A stretch of 10,656 bases of DNA from Coriobacteriia bacterium (GCA_003133285.1 PKWR01000020.1:1-10656), one strand, 5' to 3'. Shown: positions 1 through 6,560, counted from the stretch's first letter. Translations and numbers: made by a program. The notes: generated from the letters alone by a model not told the origin.

Positions 1-1047
1 CACCTCGAAGCCCTCGGCCTCGGCGGCGGAGAGTACGTCTGAGATGGCCTGCAGCTCCCCGTCGGGGAACACGTAGCGCCCCATGAAGCTGTTCCGCTTG
101 AGGACGCCCTGCTCCCCCCACAGCGTCGTTATGCCGTGGTTGAGGAACACGCCGCCCGGCCTCAGCAGCCGCATGACCTGCGCGAAGTACGGGCGCAGCA
201 TCGCCGCCCCGACGTGCTCGACCATCCCCACGCTGACGATCTTGTCGAACTCCCCGTCGACCTCGCGGTAGTCGCGCACCTCGACGTGCGCCCGGCCGGA
301 CACCCCGGCACGGCGCAGGCGCTCGTTCGCATGCTCGGCCTGGGGTTCCGACAAGGTGATGCCGAGTCCACGGACGCCGTAGCGCGTCGCAGCGTGCTCG
401 AGCAGCCCGCCCCAGCCGCACCCGATGTCGAGGAGCCGGTCGCCCTCTCGCAGGCGCAGTTTGCGGCAGATGTGCTCCACCTTGGCCAGCTGGGCGGTCT
501 CCAGGTCGTCATCCACGGAGCGGAAGTAACCGCAGGAGTACTGCATCCGCGGGTCGAGCCAATGGGCGAAGAAGTCGTTCGACACGTCGTAGTGGTAGCG
601 CACGGCCGCGCGGTCGCGTTCCCGGGAGTGGAGCGCTCCGCCCGTGGCGGCGGCCCTCGACGCGTCGCGCCCCGAAGGGCGGGCGGGCAGCGTCAGCAGG
701 GATGCACCGAGCCGTGCGAGGAATCCGGGACGCTTCCACGGGAGGCCCGACAGGTGGTCCCATAGCTCGAAGACGCCTTCGATGTCGCCCTCGATGTCGA
801 TGTCACCGAAGATGAACGCCTCGCCGGCGTTGAGCTCGCTCGGCGGCCACATGAGGCTCCGCAGGGACCACGGGTAGGGAAGGACGATCGTCGTCCGTGC
901 GTGCGCGGACCCGAGCGTGGTGCCGTCCCACAGCCTGACTCCGACATCCCAGCGGCGCGGCTCCCCGAGTAACTTTCTGAGGACGGCTATCGTCCGATCG
1001 CGTGTCGTCGTGCCGTTGGTGCGCGACCGTATCCGTGTGGCATCCAT
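1..1047 (-). CDS. cfa: Cyclopropane-fatty-acyl-phospholipid synthase family SAM methyltransferase (C-terminus cut by window edge)
   Basis: The 349 visible residues read as a CFA/mycolic-acid-cyclopropane-synthase type enzyme, which moves a methylene from S-adenosylmethionine to the double bond of phospholipid acyl chains at the membrane. An N-terminal domain of about 150 residues precedes the methyltransferase fold. Visible landmarks are RYHYDVSNDFF, then MQYSCGYF with Cys172 (equivalent to the bicarbonate-site Cys of the family), the SAM loop DIGCGWGG at 207-214, SVGMVEHVG with Glu277, and NHGIT with His304. The C-terminal portion, which carries the conserved Tyr, lies off the left edge. Two in-frame ATGs (1053 and 1047) are possible. 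GGAGG at 1060-1056 sits 8 nt before the ATG at 1047 but almost abuts the one at 1053, so 1047 is chosen. The gene is divergent from psuK. The family is certain; whether the product is a cyclopropane or a methyl-branched chain is not visible. Confidence 0.93.
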   Translation of the reverse strand, partial: MDATRIRSRTNGTTTRDRTIAVLRKLLGEPRRWDVGVRLWDGTTLGSAHARTTIVLPYPWSLRSLMWPPSELNAGEAFIFGDIDIEGDIEGVFELWDHLSGLPWKRPGFLARLGASLLTLPARPSGRDASRAAATGGALHSRERDRAAVRYHYDVSNDFFAHWLDPRMQYSCGYFRSVDDDLETAQLAKVEHICRKLRLREGDRLLDIGCGWGGLLEHAATRYGVRGLGITLSEPQAEHANERLRRAGVSGRAHVEVRDYREVDGEFDKIVSVGMVEHVGAAMLRPYFAQVMRLLRPGGVFLNHGITTLWGEQGVLKRNSFMGRYVFPDGELQAISDVLSAAEAEGFEV

Positions 1048-1130
1048 GGTCATCTCCTCCCGTCCCTCCGCGTGGCATCTTGGTACCCGCCTTGCGGGCT
1101 CCTCACACGGGCCTGCGTCCCGCCGGCATC

Positions 1131-1148
1131 CATCGGAGGGGACCGATG
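1131..1148. promoter_or_regulatory. Perfect inverted repeat upstream of psuK (IR1)
   Basis: CATCGG (1131-1136) and CCGATG (1143-1148) are exact reverse complements with AGGGGA between them. The element includes a Shine-Dalgarno-like GGAGGGG and an ATG at 1146, which is in frame with psuK. It could be a regulator's operator, or an RNA hairpin hiding that upstream start. Function is inferred only. Confidence 0.4.
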
Positions 1149-1160
1149 TGCCGCTGCGGC

Positions 1161-1179
1161 GGATTGCATGGGACAATCC
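1161..1179. promoter_or_regulatory. Perfect inverted repeat upstream of psuK (IR2)
   Basis: GGATTG (1161-1166) and CAATCC (1174-1179) are exact reverse complements with a 7-nt spacer CATGGGA. Its centre is about 30 bp from that of IR1, close to three helical turns, so two proteins could bind on the same face of the helix. It lies 24 nt before the preferred psuK start. No clear -35/-10 pair was seen here. Confidence 0.35.
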
Positions 1180-1202
1180 ACGCAACGGCGAAGGGGAAGC
1201 GG

Positions 1203-2171
1203 GTGGGCGTGGACGCGACAGATTCGGGGACGGCGCCTGCGGGCGCCCGCGTCGTCGTGGTGGGCGGAGCGAACACCGACATCATCGGGGTCTCGTCCGC
1301 TCCTGTGCGTCCCGCCGATTCGAACCCGGGGCACATCCGTGTCAGCGCCGGCGGGGTCGGCCGCAACATCGCCGAGAACCTCGCCCGGCTCGGCGTTCCC
1401 ACGTCGCTCATCAGCGCGTTCGGCGGCGACGATCCGGGTCACCGTCTGCTCGAAGCGTGCGCCGACGCCGGCATCGACGTGACGGCCTCGATCGTCGCCG
1501 CGGACCTTCCCGGCGCGCACTATCTCGCCATCCTCGACGACCGCTGCGACATGGTGATGGCGGTCAACGACATGCGGGTGCTGGACCTGGTGACGCCGGA
1601 GGCGCTCGCCCGGCCCGAGCGCGCCGCGGTGCTCGCGGCCGCCGACCTGGTCGTCGCCGACGCCAACCTGCCGGCCGCCTCGCTCGAGTGGCTCGCCGCG
1701 CACGTCACCGCGCCGATCGTGTTCGAGCCGGTGTCGGTCGCCAAGGGGCCGCGCGCCGCGGGGATCCTGCCCCTGCTCGCGGCCGTGACTCCGAACGCGG
1801 CGGAGGCCGCAGCGCTGCTCGGGCACGAGGTCGACGGACTCGACGGCGCGCTCGCGGCCGCGCGGGAGCTGGTCGGACGGGGTGTCGGAGCCGCCTTCGT
1901 GACATGCGGCGAGGCGGGGACCGCGTGGGCGGACGTCGCCTCGAGCGGGACGACCCCTGCGCCGCGCGTCAGGGTCGCCAATGCGAGCGGCGCGGGCGAC
2001 GCGTTCTGCGCAGGAGTGGCGTGGGCGCTGCTCTCCGGCGCCGGGGCGAAGCGCGCGGCGGCGCTGGGGACCGCACTGGCGTCGATCGCGCTTGCAGACG
2101 AAGACACCGTGAGCCGGCGCCTGACGCCGGATGCGGCACTGGCCGCGGCGAAGGAGCTGGAGCACTCATGA
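1203..2171 (+). CDS. psuK: Pseudouridine kinase, PfkB/ribokinase family
   Basis: 322 residues of the PfkB carbohydrate kinase family. The predicted reaction is pseudouridine + ATP to pseudouridine 5'-phosphate in the cytoplasm. VVVVGGANTDIIG opens the fold, GGVGRNIAENLARLG is the substrate-binding glycine motif in the form typical of PsuK, TPNAAEAAALLG is the mid-domain motif, and NASGAGDAFCAG carries the anion hole and the catalytic base Asp266. It overlaps psuG by four bases (ATGA at 2168-2171), which gives the substrate assignment. The start is uncertain. GTG 1203 has AGGGG six bases upstream and a normal family length. ATG 1146 also has a strong GGAGG but would add 19 residues in untypical codons and lies inside a palindrome. 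On the kinase alone, adenosine or another nucleoside would also be possible. Confidence 0.9.
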   Translation: MGVDATDSGTAPAGARVVVVGGANTDIIGVSSAPVRPADSNPGHIRVSAGGVGRNIAENLARLGVPTSLISAFGGDDPGHRLLEACADAGIDVTASIVAADLPGAHYLAILDDRCDMVMAVNDMRVLDLVTPEALARPERAAVLAAADLVVADANLPAASLEWLAAHVTAPIVFEPVSVAKGPRAAGILPLLAAVTPNAAEAAALLGHEVDGLDGALAAARELVGRGVGAAFVTCGEAGTAWADVASSGTTPAPRVRVANASGAGDAFCAGVAWALLSGAGAKRAAALGTALASIALADEDTVSRRLTPDAALAAAKELEHS

Positions 2172-3088
2172 ACGACGCCCTGCACGTCACGCCCGAGGTA
2201 CTGATGGCTCTCGACGCGGGTGTGCCGGTCGTGGCGTTCGAGTCCACGATCATCAGCCACGGGTTCCCGTACCCCGCCAACGTGGAGTGCGCGCTCGAGT
2301 GCGAGCGCGTCTGCCGCGAGGCGGGCGCGGTGCCTGCGACGATCGCGGTGCTCGGCGGGCGGCTGTCCGTCGGGCTGACCGAGGACCAGATCGAGCACCT
2401 CGCGACCGCCCGCGGGATCGCGAAGGTCTCGCGACGCGACCTCGGCGTCGTCGTCGCCCGTCGCGAGGACGGCGCCACCACCGTGGCGGGTACGATGGCG
2501 ATCGCCGCGATGGCCGGGATCAGGGTCTTCGCCACGGGCGGCATCGGGGGAGTGCATCGCGGCGCCCAGCAGACGTTCGACGTCTCGGCCGACTTGCTGG
2601 AGTTGGCCCACACACCGGTCGCGGTCGTCTGCGCGGGCGCGAAGTCGGTGCTCGACCTGGCGCTCACGCTCGAGGTGCTCGAGACCCACGGCGTGCCGGT
2701 CGTCGGCTACCGCACCTCCGAGTTCCCCGCCTTCTACTCGCGCACCAGCGGCCTCGGTGTCGATGTGCGCTGCGAGACTCCCGAGGAGATCGCCCAGATC
2801 CTCCGCGCGCGGGAGGGGATGGGGCTTCGCGGCGGCACGGTGGTCGCCAACCCCATCGCACCTGAGCACGAGATCGACCGCACGACGCTCGATGGGTGGA
2901 CCACCCGGGCGCTTCGCGAGGCCGACGATGCGGGGGTGCGCGGCAAGGACGTGACGCCGTTCCTGCTCGCTCGGCTGCACGCGCTGTCGGCGGGGGCGAC
3001 AGAGGAAGCGAACAAGCAGCTCGTGTGGTCGAACGCGCGGTTGGCCGCGCAGGTCGCGATCGCCCTCGAGGACCGGTTCATCGCCTAG
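2168..3088 (+). CDS. psuG: Pseudouridine-5'-phosphate glycosidase
   Basis: 306 residues, close to the roughly 310 of E. coli PsuG, collinear with the family throughout. The enzyme cleaves the C-C glycosidic bond of pseudouridine 5'-phosphate to uracil and ribose 5-phosphate in the cytoplasm. The expected active-site residues are present with a constant offset from E. coli: Glu25 in VAFESTIISHGFP, Lys86 in AKVSRRDLG, Asp142 in TFDVSADLLEL near the GGIGGVHRG loop, and Lys159 in VCAGAKSVLDL, the lysine that forms the imine with the opened ribose. The start codon overlaps the psuK stop, so the two are translationally coupled. There is no nucleoside transporter or dedicated regulator gene beside the pair, so pseudouridine may come from internal RNA turnover or from import encoded elsewhere. 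It ends against the convergent gene 14 nt away. Confidence 0.95.
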   Translation: MNDALHVTPEVLMALDAGVPVVAFESTIISHGFPYPANVECALECERVCREAGAVPATIAVLGGRLSVGLTEDQIEHLATARGIAKVSRRDLGVVVARREDGATTVAGTMAIAAMAGIRVFATGGIGGVHRGAQQTFDVSADLLELAHTPVAVVCAGAKSVLDLALTLEVLETHGVPVVGYRTSEFPAFYSRTSGLGVDVRCETPEEIAQILRAREGMGLRGGTVVANPIAPEHEIDRTTLDGWTTRALREADDAGVRGKDVTPFLLARLHALSAGATEEANKQLVWSNARLAAQVAIALEDRFIA

Positions 3089-3111
3089 GCCGCGACGTGG
3101 GCCTACAGGCC
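3086..3111. terminator. Short palindrome shared by two convergent stop codons; possible bidirectional terminator
   Basis: TAGGCC (3086-3091) and GGCCTA (3100-3105) form a perfect 6-bp inverted repeat around 8 nt. The first arm holds the psuG TAG stop and the second arm holds the TAG stop of the minus-strand gene. A third copy, AGGCC (3107-3111), can pair instead with GGCCT (3100-3104) and is followed by TTTC. The stems are short and the T-run is weak, so termination is only suggested. Confidence 0.4.
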
Positions 3112-3939
3112 TTTCGCCCGAACGTAGGCGCTGACGTCCACGTTGAACCGCGCGTCCTCGAGCGTGAAGGTCGCCCACGGCCTTCCGTCGTCCATCCAGG
3201 TGGCCGAGCCCACGGTGTTCGTCAGGACTCCGCCGAGCGGCTCCCACTTGGACGCGTACGTCATCCACAGCGTCTTCTGCGTGCTGGTCGAGCCCTTGTA
3301 GCGCACGGTCCCGGTCCAGGTCGGCAGGCCGGTCTGCGGGTCGAAGCGCACGACGAACTGCTGCCGGGTGTCCTTGAACGGGACCACGAGGATTGCCGTC
3401 TCCTCGTCGACGGACAGCCACTTCACGCGCGGGTCCGTCACGAACAGGGAGGGGAACTGCCACGACTCCGCCCACATGCCCTGGTTGGCGGACCACTCGA
3501 CCTTCGGGCCCGAGTCGTTCCCGATGACCGGGACCTCCATCAGGCTCTCACCGTCGACGTAGCGCTCGTTGACGCGGAGGAAGGGGACGCCGAACCAGCA
3601 TGCCTCGATGTAGTGGCGGTAGCCTTGGCCGGCGATGTGTGTGAAGCGGTAGCGCGCCGGCATCGGGATGCCGGCGATCGGGCGTATCGTCGCCCGGCCG
3701 GTGAGGACGGCGCTGGTGATGAGCGGGACGGAGTCGCCGTAGATCCTCCGATAGAACCGGTCGACGGGAGCCGGCAAGCCGGCGGGCAACGGCATCGTGG
3801 CCACGACGGAGGCGTTCGCCTCCGGGAAGGCGGTGAAGGGCGCCGGCTGCACCTGGAAGCCGAGCCATCCGACGAACAACAGCGCCGCGAGCACGCCGAC
3901 GACCCACGCGACAACGGTCATGGTCTTCCTCGCCCTCAT
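3103..3939 (-). CDS. Membrane-anchored protein resembling the DUF6544/DUF6920 group, function unknown
   Basis: 278 residues with a short basic start (MRARKTM) and one hydrophobic segment at about residues 8-26, followed by a long soluble part rich in Trp, Tyr and Pro that would lie outside the membrane. The stretch PLPAGLPAPVDRFYRRIYGD and the later beta-rich pattern (RHYIEACWFGVPFLRVNERYVDG, YKGSTSTQKTLWMTYASKW) remind me of the uncharacterised DUF6544/DUF6920 proteins; a profile search would settle it. No catalytic motif is evident. The chosen ATG has GAGGG 8 nt upstream; the frame stays open to 4050, but that would overlap the regulator gene. It is divergent from the TetR gene, with a palindrome inside its predicted promoter, so it is probably part of the same regulon. 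Confidence 0.72.
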   Translation of the reverse strand: MRARKTMTVVAWVVGVLAALLFVGWLGFQVQPAPFTAFPEANASVVATMPLPAGLPAPVDRFYRRIYGDSVPLITSAVLTGRATIRPIAGIPMPARYRFTHIAGQGYRHYIEACWFGVPFLRVNERYVDGESLMEVPVIGNDSGPKVEWSANQGMWAESWQFPSLFVTDPRVKWLSVDEETAILVVPFKDTRQQFVVRFDPQTGLPTWTGTVRYKGSTSTQKTLWMTYASKWEPLGGVLTNTVGSATWMDDGRPWATFTLEDARFNVDVSAYVRAKGL

Positions 3940-3975
3940 CGTCCCCACCCTCACCTGTTCCGCGATCGAGGACGC

Positions 3976-4004
3976 TTGACGTCCCCGTTTCTTTGCGTCA
4001 GTAT
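3976..4004 (+). promoter_or_regulatory. Candidate promoter of the TetR-flavodoxin operon
   Basis: TTGACG (3976-3981) is separated by 17 nt from CAGTAT (3999-4004). The -10 is a poor match (three of six), so this is tentative. Its end touches the palindrome at 4003-4022, which would allow autorepression. Confidence 0.3.
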
Positions 4005-4029
4005 GCAAGCAAGCACTTGCATTCGTCAA
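4000..4029 (-). promoter_or_regulatory. Candidate promoter of the minus-strand membrane protein gene
   Basis: On the minus strand TTGACG (4029-4024) is followed after 18 nt by CATACT (4005-4000), four of six matches to TATAAT. The palindrome at 4003-4022 fills the spacer, an arrangement that suits repression by a bound TetR dimer. The leader to the ATG at 3939 would be about 55 nt. Confidence 0.45.
4003..4022. promoter_or_regulatory. Likely TetR operator, perfect 7+7 bp palindrome
   Basis: ATGCAAG (4003-4009) and CTTGCAT (4016-4022) are exact reverse complements with CAAGCA between them. The size and its place between a TetR gene and a divergent gene are typical for autoregulating TetR proteins. 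It ends 20 nt before the TetR start codon and overlaps both candidate promoters. Binding is inferred. Confidence 0.65.
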
Positions 4030-4042
4030 GAGGGGAGTCACG

Positions 4043-4654
4043 ATGTCCACTTCCGAACGAGATACCGCCGAGGCGATCCTTGCGGCCGCCGCCGAGCTGT
4101 TCGGTGAACGTGGCTACAAGGGCACCACCACGCGGATGATCGCCGAGCGCGCGGGAGTCAACGAGGTCACCATCTTCCGGCAGTTCGGGACCAAGCAGGG
4201 GCTGCTGAAGGCCCTCGGGGAGATGTGGTCGAAGAGCATGGCCGGCTTCGCGGCCGACTCGACACCCCACCCCTCCGACGTGCGGGCGACGCTCGAGGCG
4301 CTCGCGCGGATGGAGGTCGCACAGGCCCTCTCGTTCGGCGCTCCGGCGCTGAGGCTCGCATTCGACGCGCGCTCGGTGCCCGAGGTCACGGCGGTCATGG
4401 GCGACGGCCCCCGCGACAACCTGGCAGGCCTCGCGACCTACCTCGCGACGCGCCAAGGCGCCGGCGACCTGCGTCAGGACCTGGACCCCAACGTGATGGC
4501 GGAGGCGTTCTTCGCCCTGACCTCGACGTTCGTCATGTCGAGGCAGGTACTGGGCAGCCGCTCCGGGGACTACGGCCTGGACCTGGACGAGATCGTGCGC
4601 CAGCTGCTCGACATCTACATGACGGGTGTGGGGCTGGCGGCGGAGCGGACATGA
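4043..4654 (+). CDS. TetR/AcrR family transcriptional regulator
   Basis: 203 residues, normal for the family. The N-terminal DNA-binding domain is clear: AAELFGERGYKGTTTRMIAERAGVNEVTIFRQF at about residues 16-48, with the recognition helix near GVNEVTIFRQF. The rest is a helical ligand-binding and dimerisation domain with no motif that tells the ligand. AGGGGAG lies 5-6 nt before the ATG. Its stop overlaps the start of the flavodoxin gene (ATGA at 4651-4654), and a strong palindrome lies 20 nt upstream. The protein probably represses its own operon and the divergent membrane protein gene. The effector is unknown; the redox partners downstream suggest an oxidised compound, lipid or quinone-like molecule, but this is a guess. 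Confidence 0.93.
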   Translation: MSTSERDTAEAILAAAAELFGERGYKGTTTRMIAERAGVNEVTIFRQFGTKQGLLKALGEMWSKSMAGFAADSTPHPSDVRATLEALARMEVAQALSFGAPALRLAFDARSVPEVTAVMGDGPRDNLAGLATYLATRQGAGDLRQDLDPNVMAEAFFALTSTFVMSRQVLGSRSGDYGLDLDEIVRQLLDIYMTGVGLAAERT

Positions 4655-5295
4655 GCGAGGAGATGACCAGACGGCGCTTCCTGGTGCTCGGAGGCGTCGC
4701 GGTGGGAGCGATGGCGCTCGGGGGAGCGGGGTATGCTGCGACGCGGGCGCCCGAGGTAGGGCGGTCCCGGACGACGATGGGAGCGGGAATGAGCAAGGTA
4801 CTGGTGGTCTACGGCACGGGCAGCGGCTGCACGATCGGCGTTGCCCGGCAGATCGGGAAGACGCTCGCGGAACGGGGCGCGACCGTCGAGGTCGTCTCGG
4901 CGACCGAGGCGCCCGCACCGGCGGGCTACGACGCGGTGGTCGTAGGCAGCGGAGTGCGCGCGGGCAACTGGCACGGCCCCGTCGAGTCGTGGGTCTCCGC
5001 CAACGCGGCGACGCTCAAGGAGAAGCCGGTGGCCTTCTTCACCGCCTGCCTGACCATGGCCAGCGATCCCTCGAAGCGGGACGAGGTCCGCGCCTACACC
5101 GACCAGGTGATCAAGAAGTCCGGCGTGGAACCCGTCGGGATCGGGCTGTTCGCCGGCTGGAACCAGCCGAAGAAGTTCTCCTTCATCGAGCGGGCGATCC
5201 TGAGGATGATGAAGGCGCCGGAAGGCGACTTCCGCGACTTCGCGGCCATCGGCGCGTGGGCTGCGGAGACCGCTCCCAAGCTGGGGCTGACATGA
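4651..5295 (+). CDS. Flavodoxin-domain protein (HemG/flavodoxin_5 type) with an N-terminal Tat signal
   Basis: 214 residues. From Met47 onward it is a flavodoxin fold: KVLVVYGTGSGCTIGVARQI contains the FMN phosphate loop T56-x-S58-G59-x-T61, VVVGSGVRAGNWHGPVESWV resembles the HemG-type protoporphyrinogen oxidase family, and LFAGWNQPKKFSFIERAIL plus KAPEGDFRDF match its C-terminal pattern. Unusually, residues 1-30 read as a twin-arginine signal: TRRRFLV at residues 6-12, a hydrophobic core of Gly, Val, Ala and Leu, and a possible AxA-like cleavage site near GYAA. This would place an FMN protein outside the membrane. The ATG at 4789 (Met47) has its own GGGAG 5 nt upstream and would give a 168-residue cytoplasmic flavodoxin. 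It overlaps the TetR stop and the next start by 4 nt each. Flavodoxin fold certain, substrate unknown. Confidence 0.88.
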   Translation: MSEEMTRRRFLVLGGVAVGAMALGGAGYAATRAPEVGRSRTTMGAGMSKVLVVYGTGSGCTIGVARQIGKTLAERGATVEVVSATEAPAPAGYDAVVVGSGVRAGNWHGPVESWVSANAATLKEKPVAFFTACLTMASDPSKRDEVRAYTDQVIKKSGVEPVGIGLFAGWNQPKKFSFIERAILRMMKAPEGDFRDFAAIGAWAAETAPKLGLT

Positions 5296-5705
5296 CCCAC
5301 CCGAACGACCGCGACGAACGCGAGCTGTGCGGCGACTGCGGCGGCCTGTGCTGTGCGATCTACCTCGCGCTCGACGAGGACGGCGCCTACAACGGTGACG
5401 GATGGCTGCCCGACTACGTCGACCTGTGGACCGGGCGGCTGGTCGGCAGCGGCGCGCTGGCGTTCGACGCGGACGGAGCGATGGTCGCGGGCGTGGCCGG
5501 AGTGCCGCCGCTTCACGACCCGCGTCTGAGCCACCGGCAGGACGCCGAGGGCGAGGCCTACCGCGCGTCGCTCCCCGAGCACGTCGACGTCATGAAGTGC
5601 CAGTTCTGCGACCCGGACACCGGGTGCCTCCTGCCGCGGCCGTACCGCGCGCCGATCTGCGGCGAGTGGGTGTGCGACCTGTGGAAGGCGCGGGAGAACG
5701 CGTGA
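5292..5705 (+). CDS. Cysteine-rich YkgJ-like (zinc/iron-chelating) small protein
   Basis: 137 residues with nine cysteines. The N-terminal CGDCGGLCC (Cys13, 16, 20, 21) and the later CQFC...C (103, 106, 112) and ICGEWVC (123, 128) follow the CxxCxxxCC...C pattern of the YkgJ/UPF0153 group, which is thought to hold a metal ion or iron-sulfur cluster. There is no signal peptide or membrane segment. The middle region (about residues 30-95) is acidic and has no known motif. The start overlaps the flavodoxin stop (ATGA at 5292-5295), making it the third gene of the TetR operon, so a role linked to the flavodoxin, such as electron transfer or cofactor assembly, is possible but unproved. It ends 7 nt before the stop of the convergent gene. 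Confidence 0.8.
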   Translation: MTHPNDRDERELCGDCGGLCCAIYLALDEDGAYNGDGWLPDYVDLWTGRLVGSGALAFDADGAMVAGVAGVPPLHDPRLSHRQDAEGEAYRASLPEHVDVMKCQFCDPDTGCLLPRPYRAPICGEWVCDLWKARENA

Positions 5706-5714
5706 CCCGCTTTC
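5690..5714 (+). terminator. Weak hairpin plus TTTC at the end of the TetR operon
   Basis: GCGGG (5690-5694) pairs with CCCGC (5706-5710) around an 11-nt loop that contains the stop codon, followed by TTTC. The stem is only five GC pairs and the T-run is short. It is the only terminator-like element at this tight convergent junction. Confidence 0.25.
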
Positions 5715-6294
5715 AGGTCCAGAGCGTGCGTCCCTCGGCGGCCGCGCGGACGACCTCGGAGATGCGCTTCGCGCGCGTCTCCTGCCGCTTGGCGCTCGCG
5801 ATCCGGCCGAGCGCGATCTTGCGCTGCGAGGCGGGCGCGGAGTCCCAGGCCGCAGCGGCAGCGGGGGCGCGGGACAGCGCCGCCGCGAGATCGTCCGGCA
5901 CGATGAGCGCCTCGACGTCGTCGAGGCTGATCCAGGAGCCGTCAGCCTTGGCGGCGTCGATGGCCGCGAGCCCGGCCGGTCTCATCAACCCCTGAGCGAC
6001 GAGCCGCTCCACACGCTCCTTGTTGGAACGCGACCAGGTGCCGTGAGGTTTGCGCCTGGAGAAGAGCACGGTGTGCCGGTCGGCGTCGAGCCTGCGGCTC
6101 GTGCTGTCGATCCAGCCGAAGCACAGCGCCTCCTCGACCGCGTCCTCGTAGGTGAGCGCCGTGACCGCGTTGCCCTTCTTGCCGATCGCGATCCGCACCG
6201 CCGGGGACGTCGCGTGGTTCGCTTCGAGCCAGGCCCGCAGGGCTGGCCGGTCGGGCACCTCGAGCAGCAGAGGCTCCGGCCGTGGAGTGCTCAC
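5713..6294 (-). CDS. YdeI/OmpD-associated (OmdA domain) family protein
   Basis: 193 residues, the usual length for the YdeI/OmdA family, which has been linked loosely to peptide/bacteriocin resistance and porin-associated phenotypes in enterobacteria; its biochemical role is unknown. The family hallmarks are all present: TYEDAVEEALCFGWIDS (about 48-64), VLFSRRKPHGTWSRSNKERV (76-95), AAKADGSW (114-121) and the C-terminal OmdA helix pair SAKRQETRAKRISE (167-180). No signal peptide or membrane segment is seen. The start is GTG at 6294, which overlaps the stop of the upstream 82-residue OmdA protein by four bases (GTGA), so the two are coupled. The C-terminal OmdA motif is thus found twice in adjacent genes. 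Confidence 0.9.
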   Translation of the reverse strand: MSTPRPEPLLLEVPDRPALRAWLEANHATSPAVRIAIGKKGNAVTALTYEDAVEEALCFGWIDSTSRRLDADRHTVLFSRRKPHGTWSRSNKERVERLVAQGLMRPAGLAAIDAAKADGSWISLDDVEALIVPDDLAAALSRAPAAAAAWDSAPASQRKIALGRIASAKRQETRAKRISEVVRAAAEGRTLWT

Positions 6295-6539
6295 TCAGGC
6301 GAACTCTCGCCCGGCCCCCACGGCACGCCCATGTAGGCATCGCCGTCCTCCAGCTCGTCCAGCATCTGCCCGATCCGCCTGCGGTGGGTGTCCTCGCGCT
6401 TCGCCTGATCGATCCAGCCGAGGTAGTCGTTGCGCTGGTACGCGGGCCGCGCGTCGTATGCCGCGCGCAGGTCGCTCGCCTCGAGCGCCTGCTCGACCTC
6501 GGTCGTCATCGGATGCACGGGCCGTTTGAGAGCGGTCAT
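6291..6539 (-). CDS. Small OmdA-domain protein (stand-alone YdeI C-terminal domain)
   Basis: 82 residues. RPAYQRNDYLGWIDQAKRED followed by THRRRIGQMLDEL (about residues 31-63) matches the OmdA helical domain that normally ends YdeI-like proteins: the AK-R-ET/DT-RR-RI pattern is intact. The N-terminal YdeI part is missing, but the protein has its own good ribosome binding site (AGGAG 8 nt before the ATG at 6539), so it is a small gene and not a fragment. The reading frame stays open further upstream to 6653, but that stretch overlaps the Fic gene and has a non-protein-like composition. It sits between the Fic gene (55 nt downstream of its stop) and the full-length YdeI gene, which it overlaps. 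Confidence 0.82.
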   Translation of the reverse strand: MTALKRPVHPMTTEVEQALEASDLRAAYDARPAYQRNDYLGWIDQAKREDTHRRRIGQMLDELEDGDAYMGVPWGPGESSPE

Positions 6540-6560
6540 CTCCAAGGCTCCTCTCGGATC

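Noticed and set aside
917..2167. Open frame running through psuK in the psuG frame, which would make PsuG over 700 residues long
   Set aside because: The extra part is Arg/Gly-rich shadow sequence typical of high-GC DNA; psuK is clearly coded in another frame, and PsuG has its family start at 2168.
1520..3496. 658-residue open frame on the minus strand across psuK, psuG and the membrane protein gene
   Set aside because: It is antisense to three well-supported genes and its composition is low-complexity Arg/Ala/Asp; it is a codon-bias mirror.
3940..4050. Longer start (4050) for the minus-strand membrane protein
   Set aside because: It would overlap the TetR start codon and both promoters, and the added residues are not protein-like; the ATG at 3939 has a good ribosome site and begins a typical membrane anchor.
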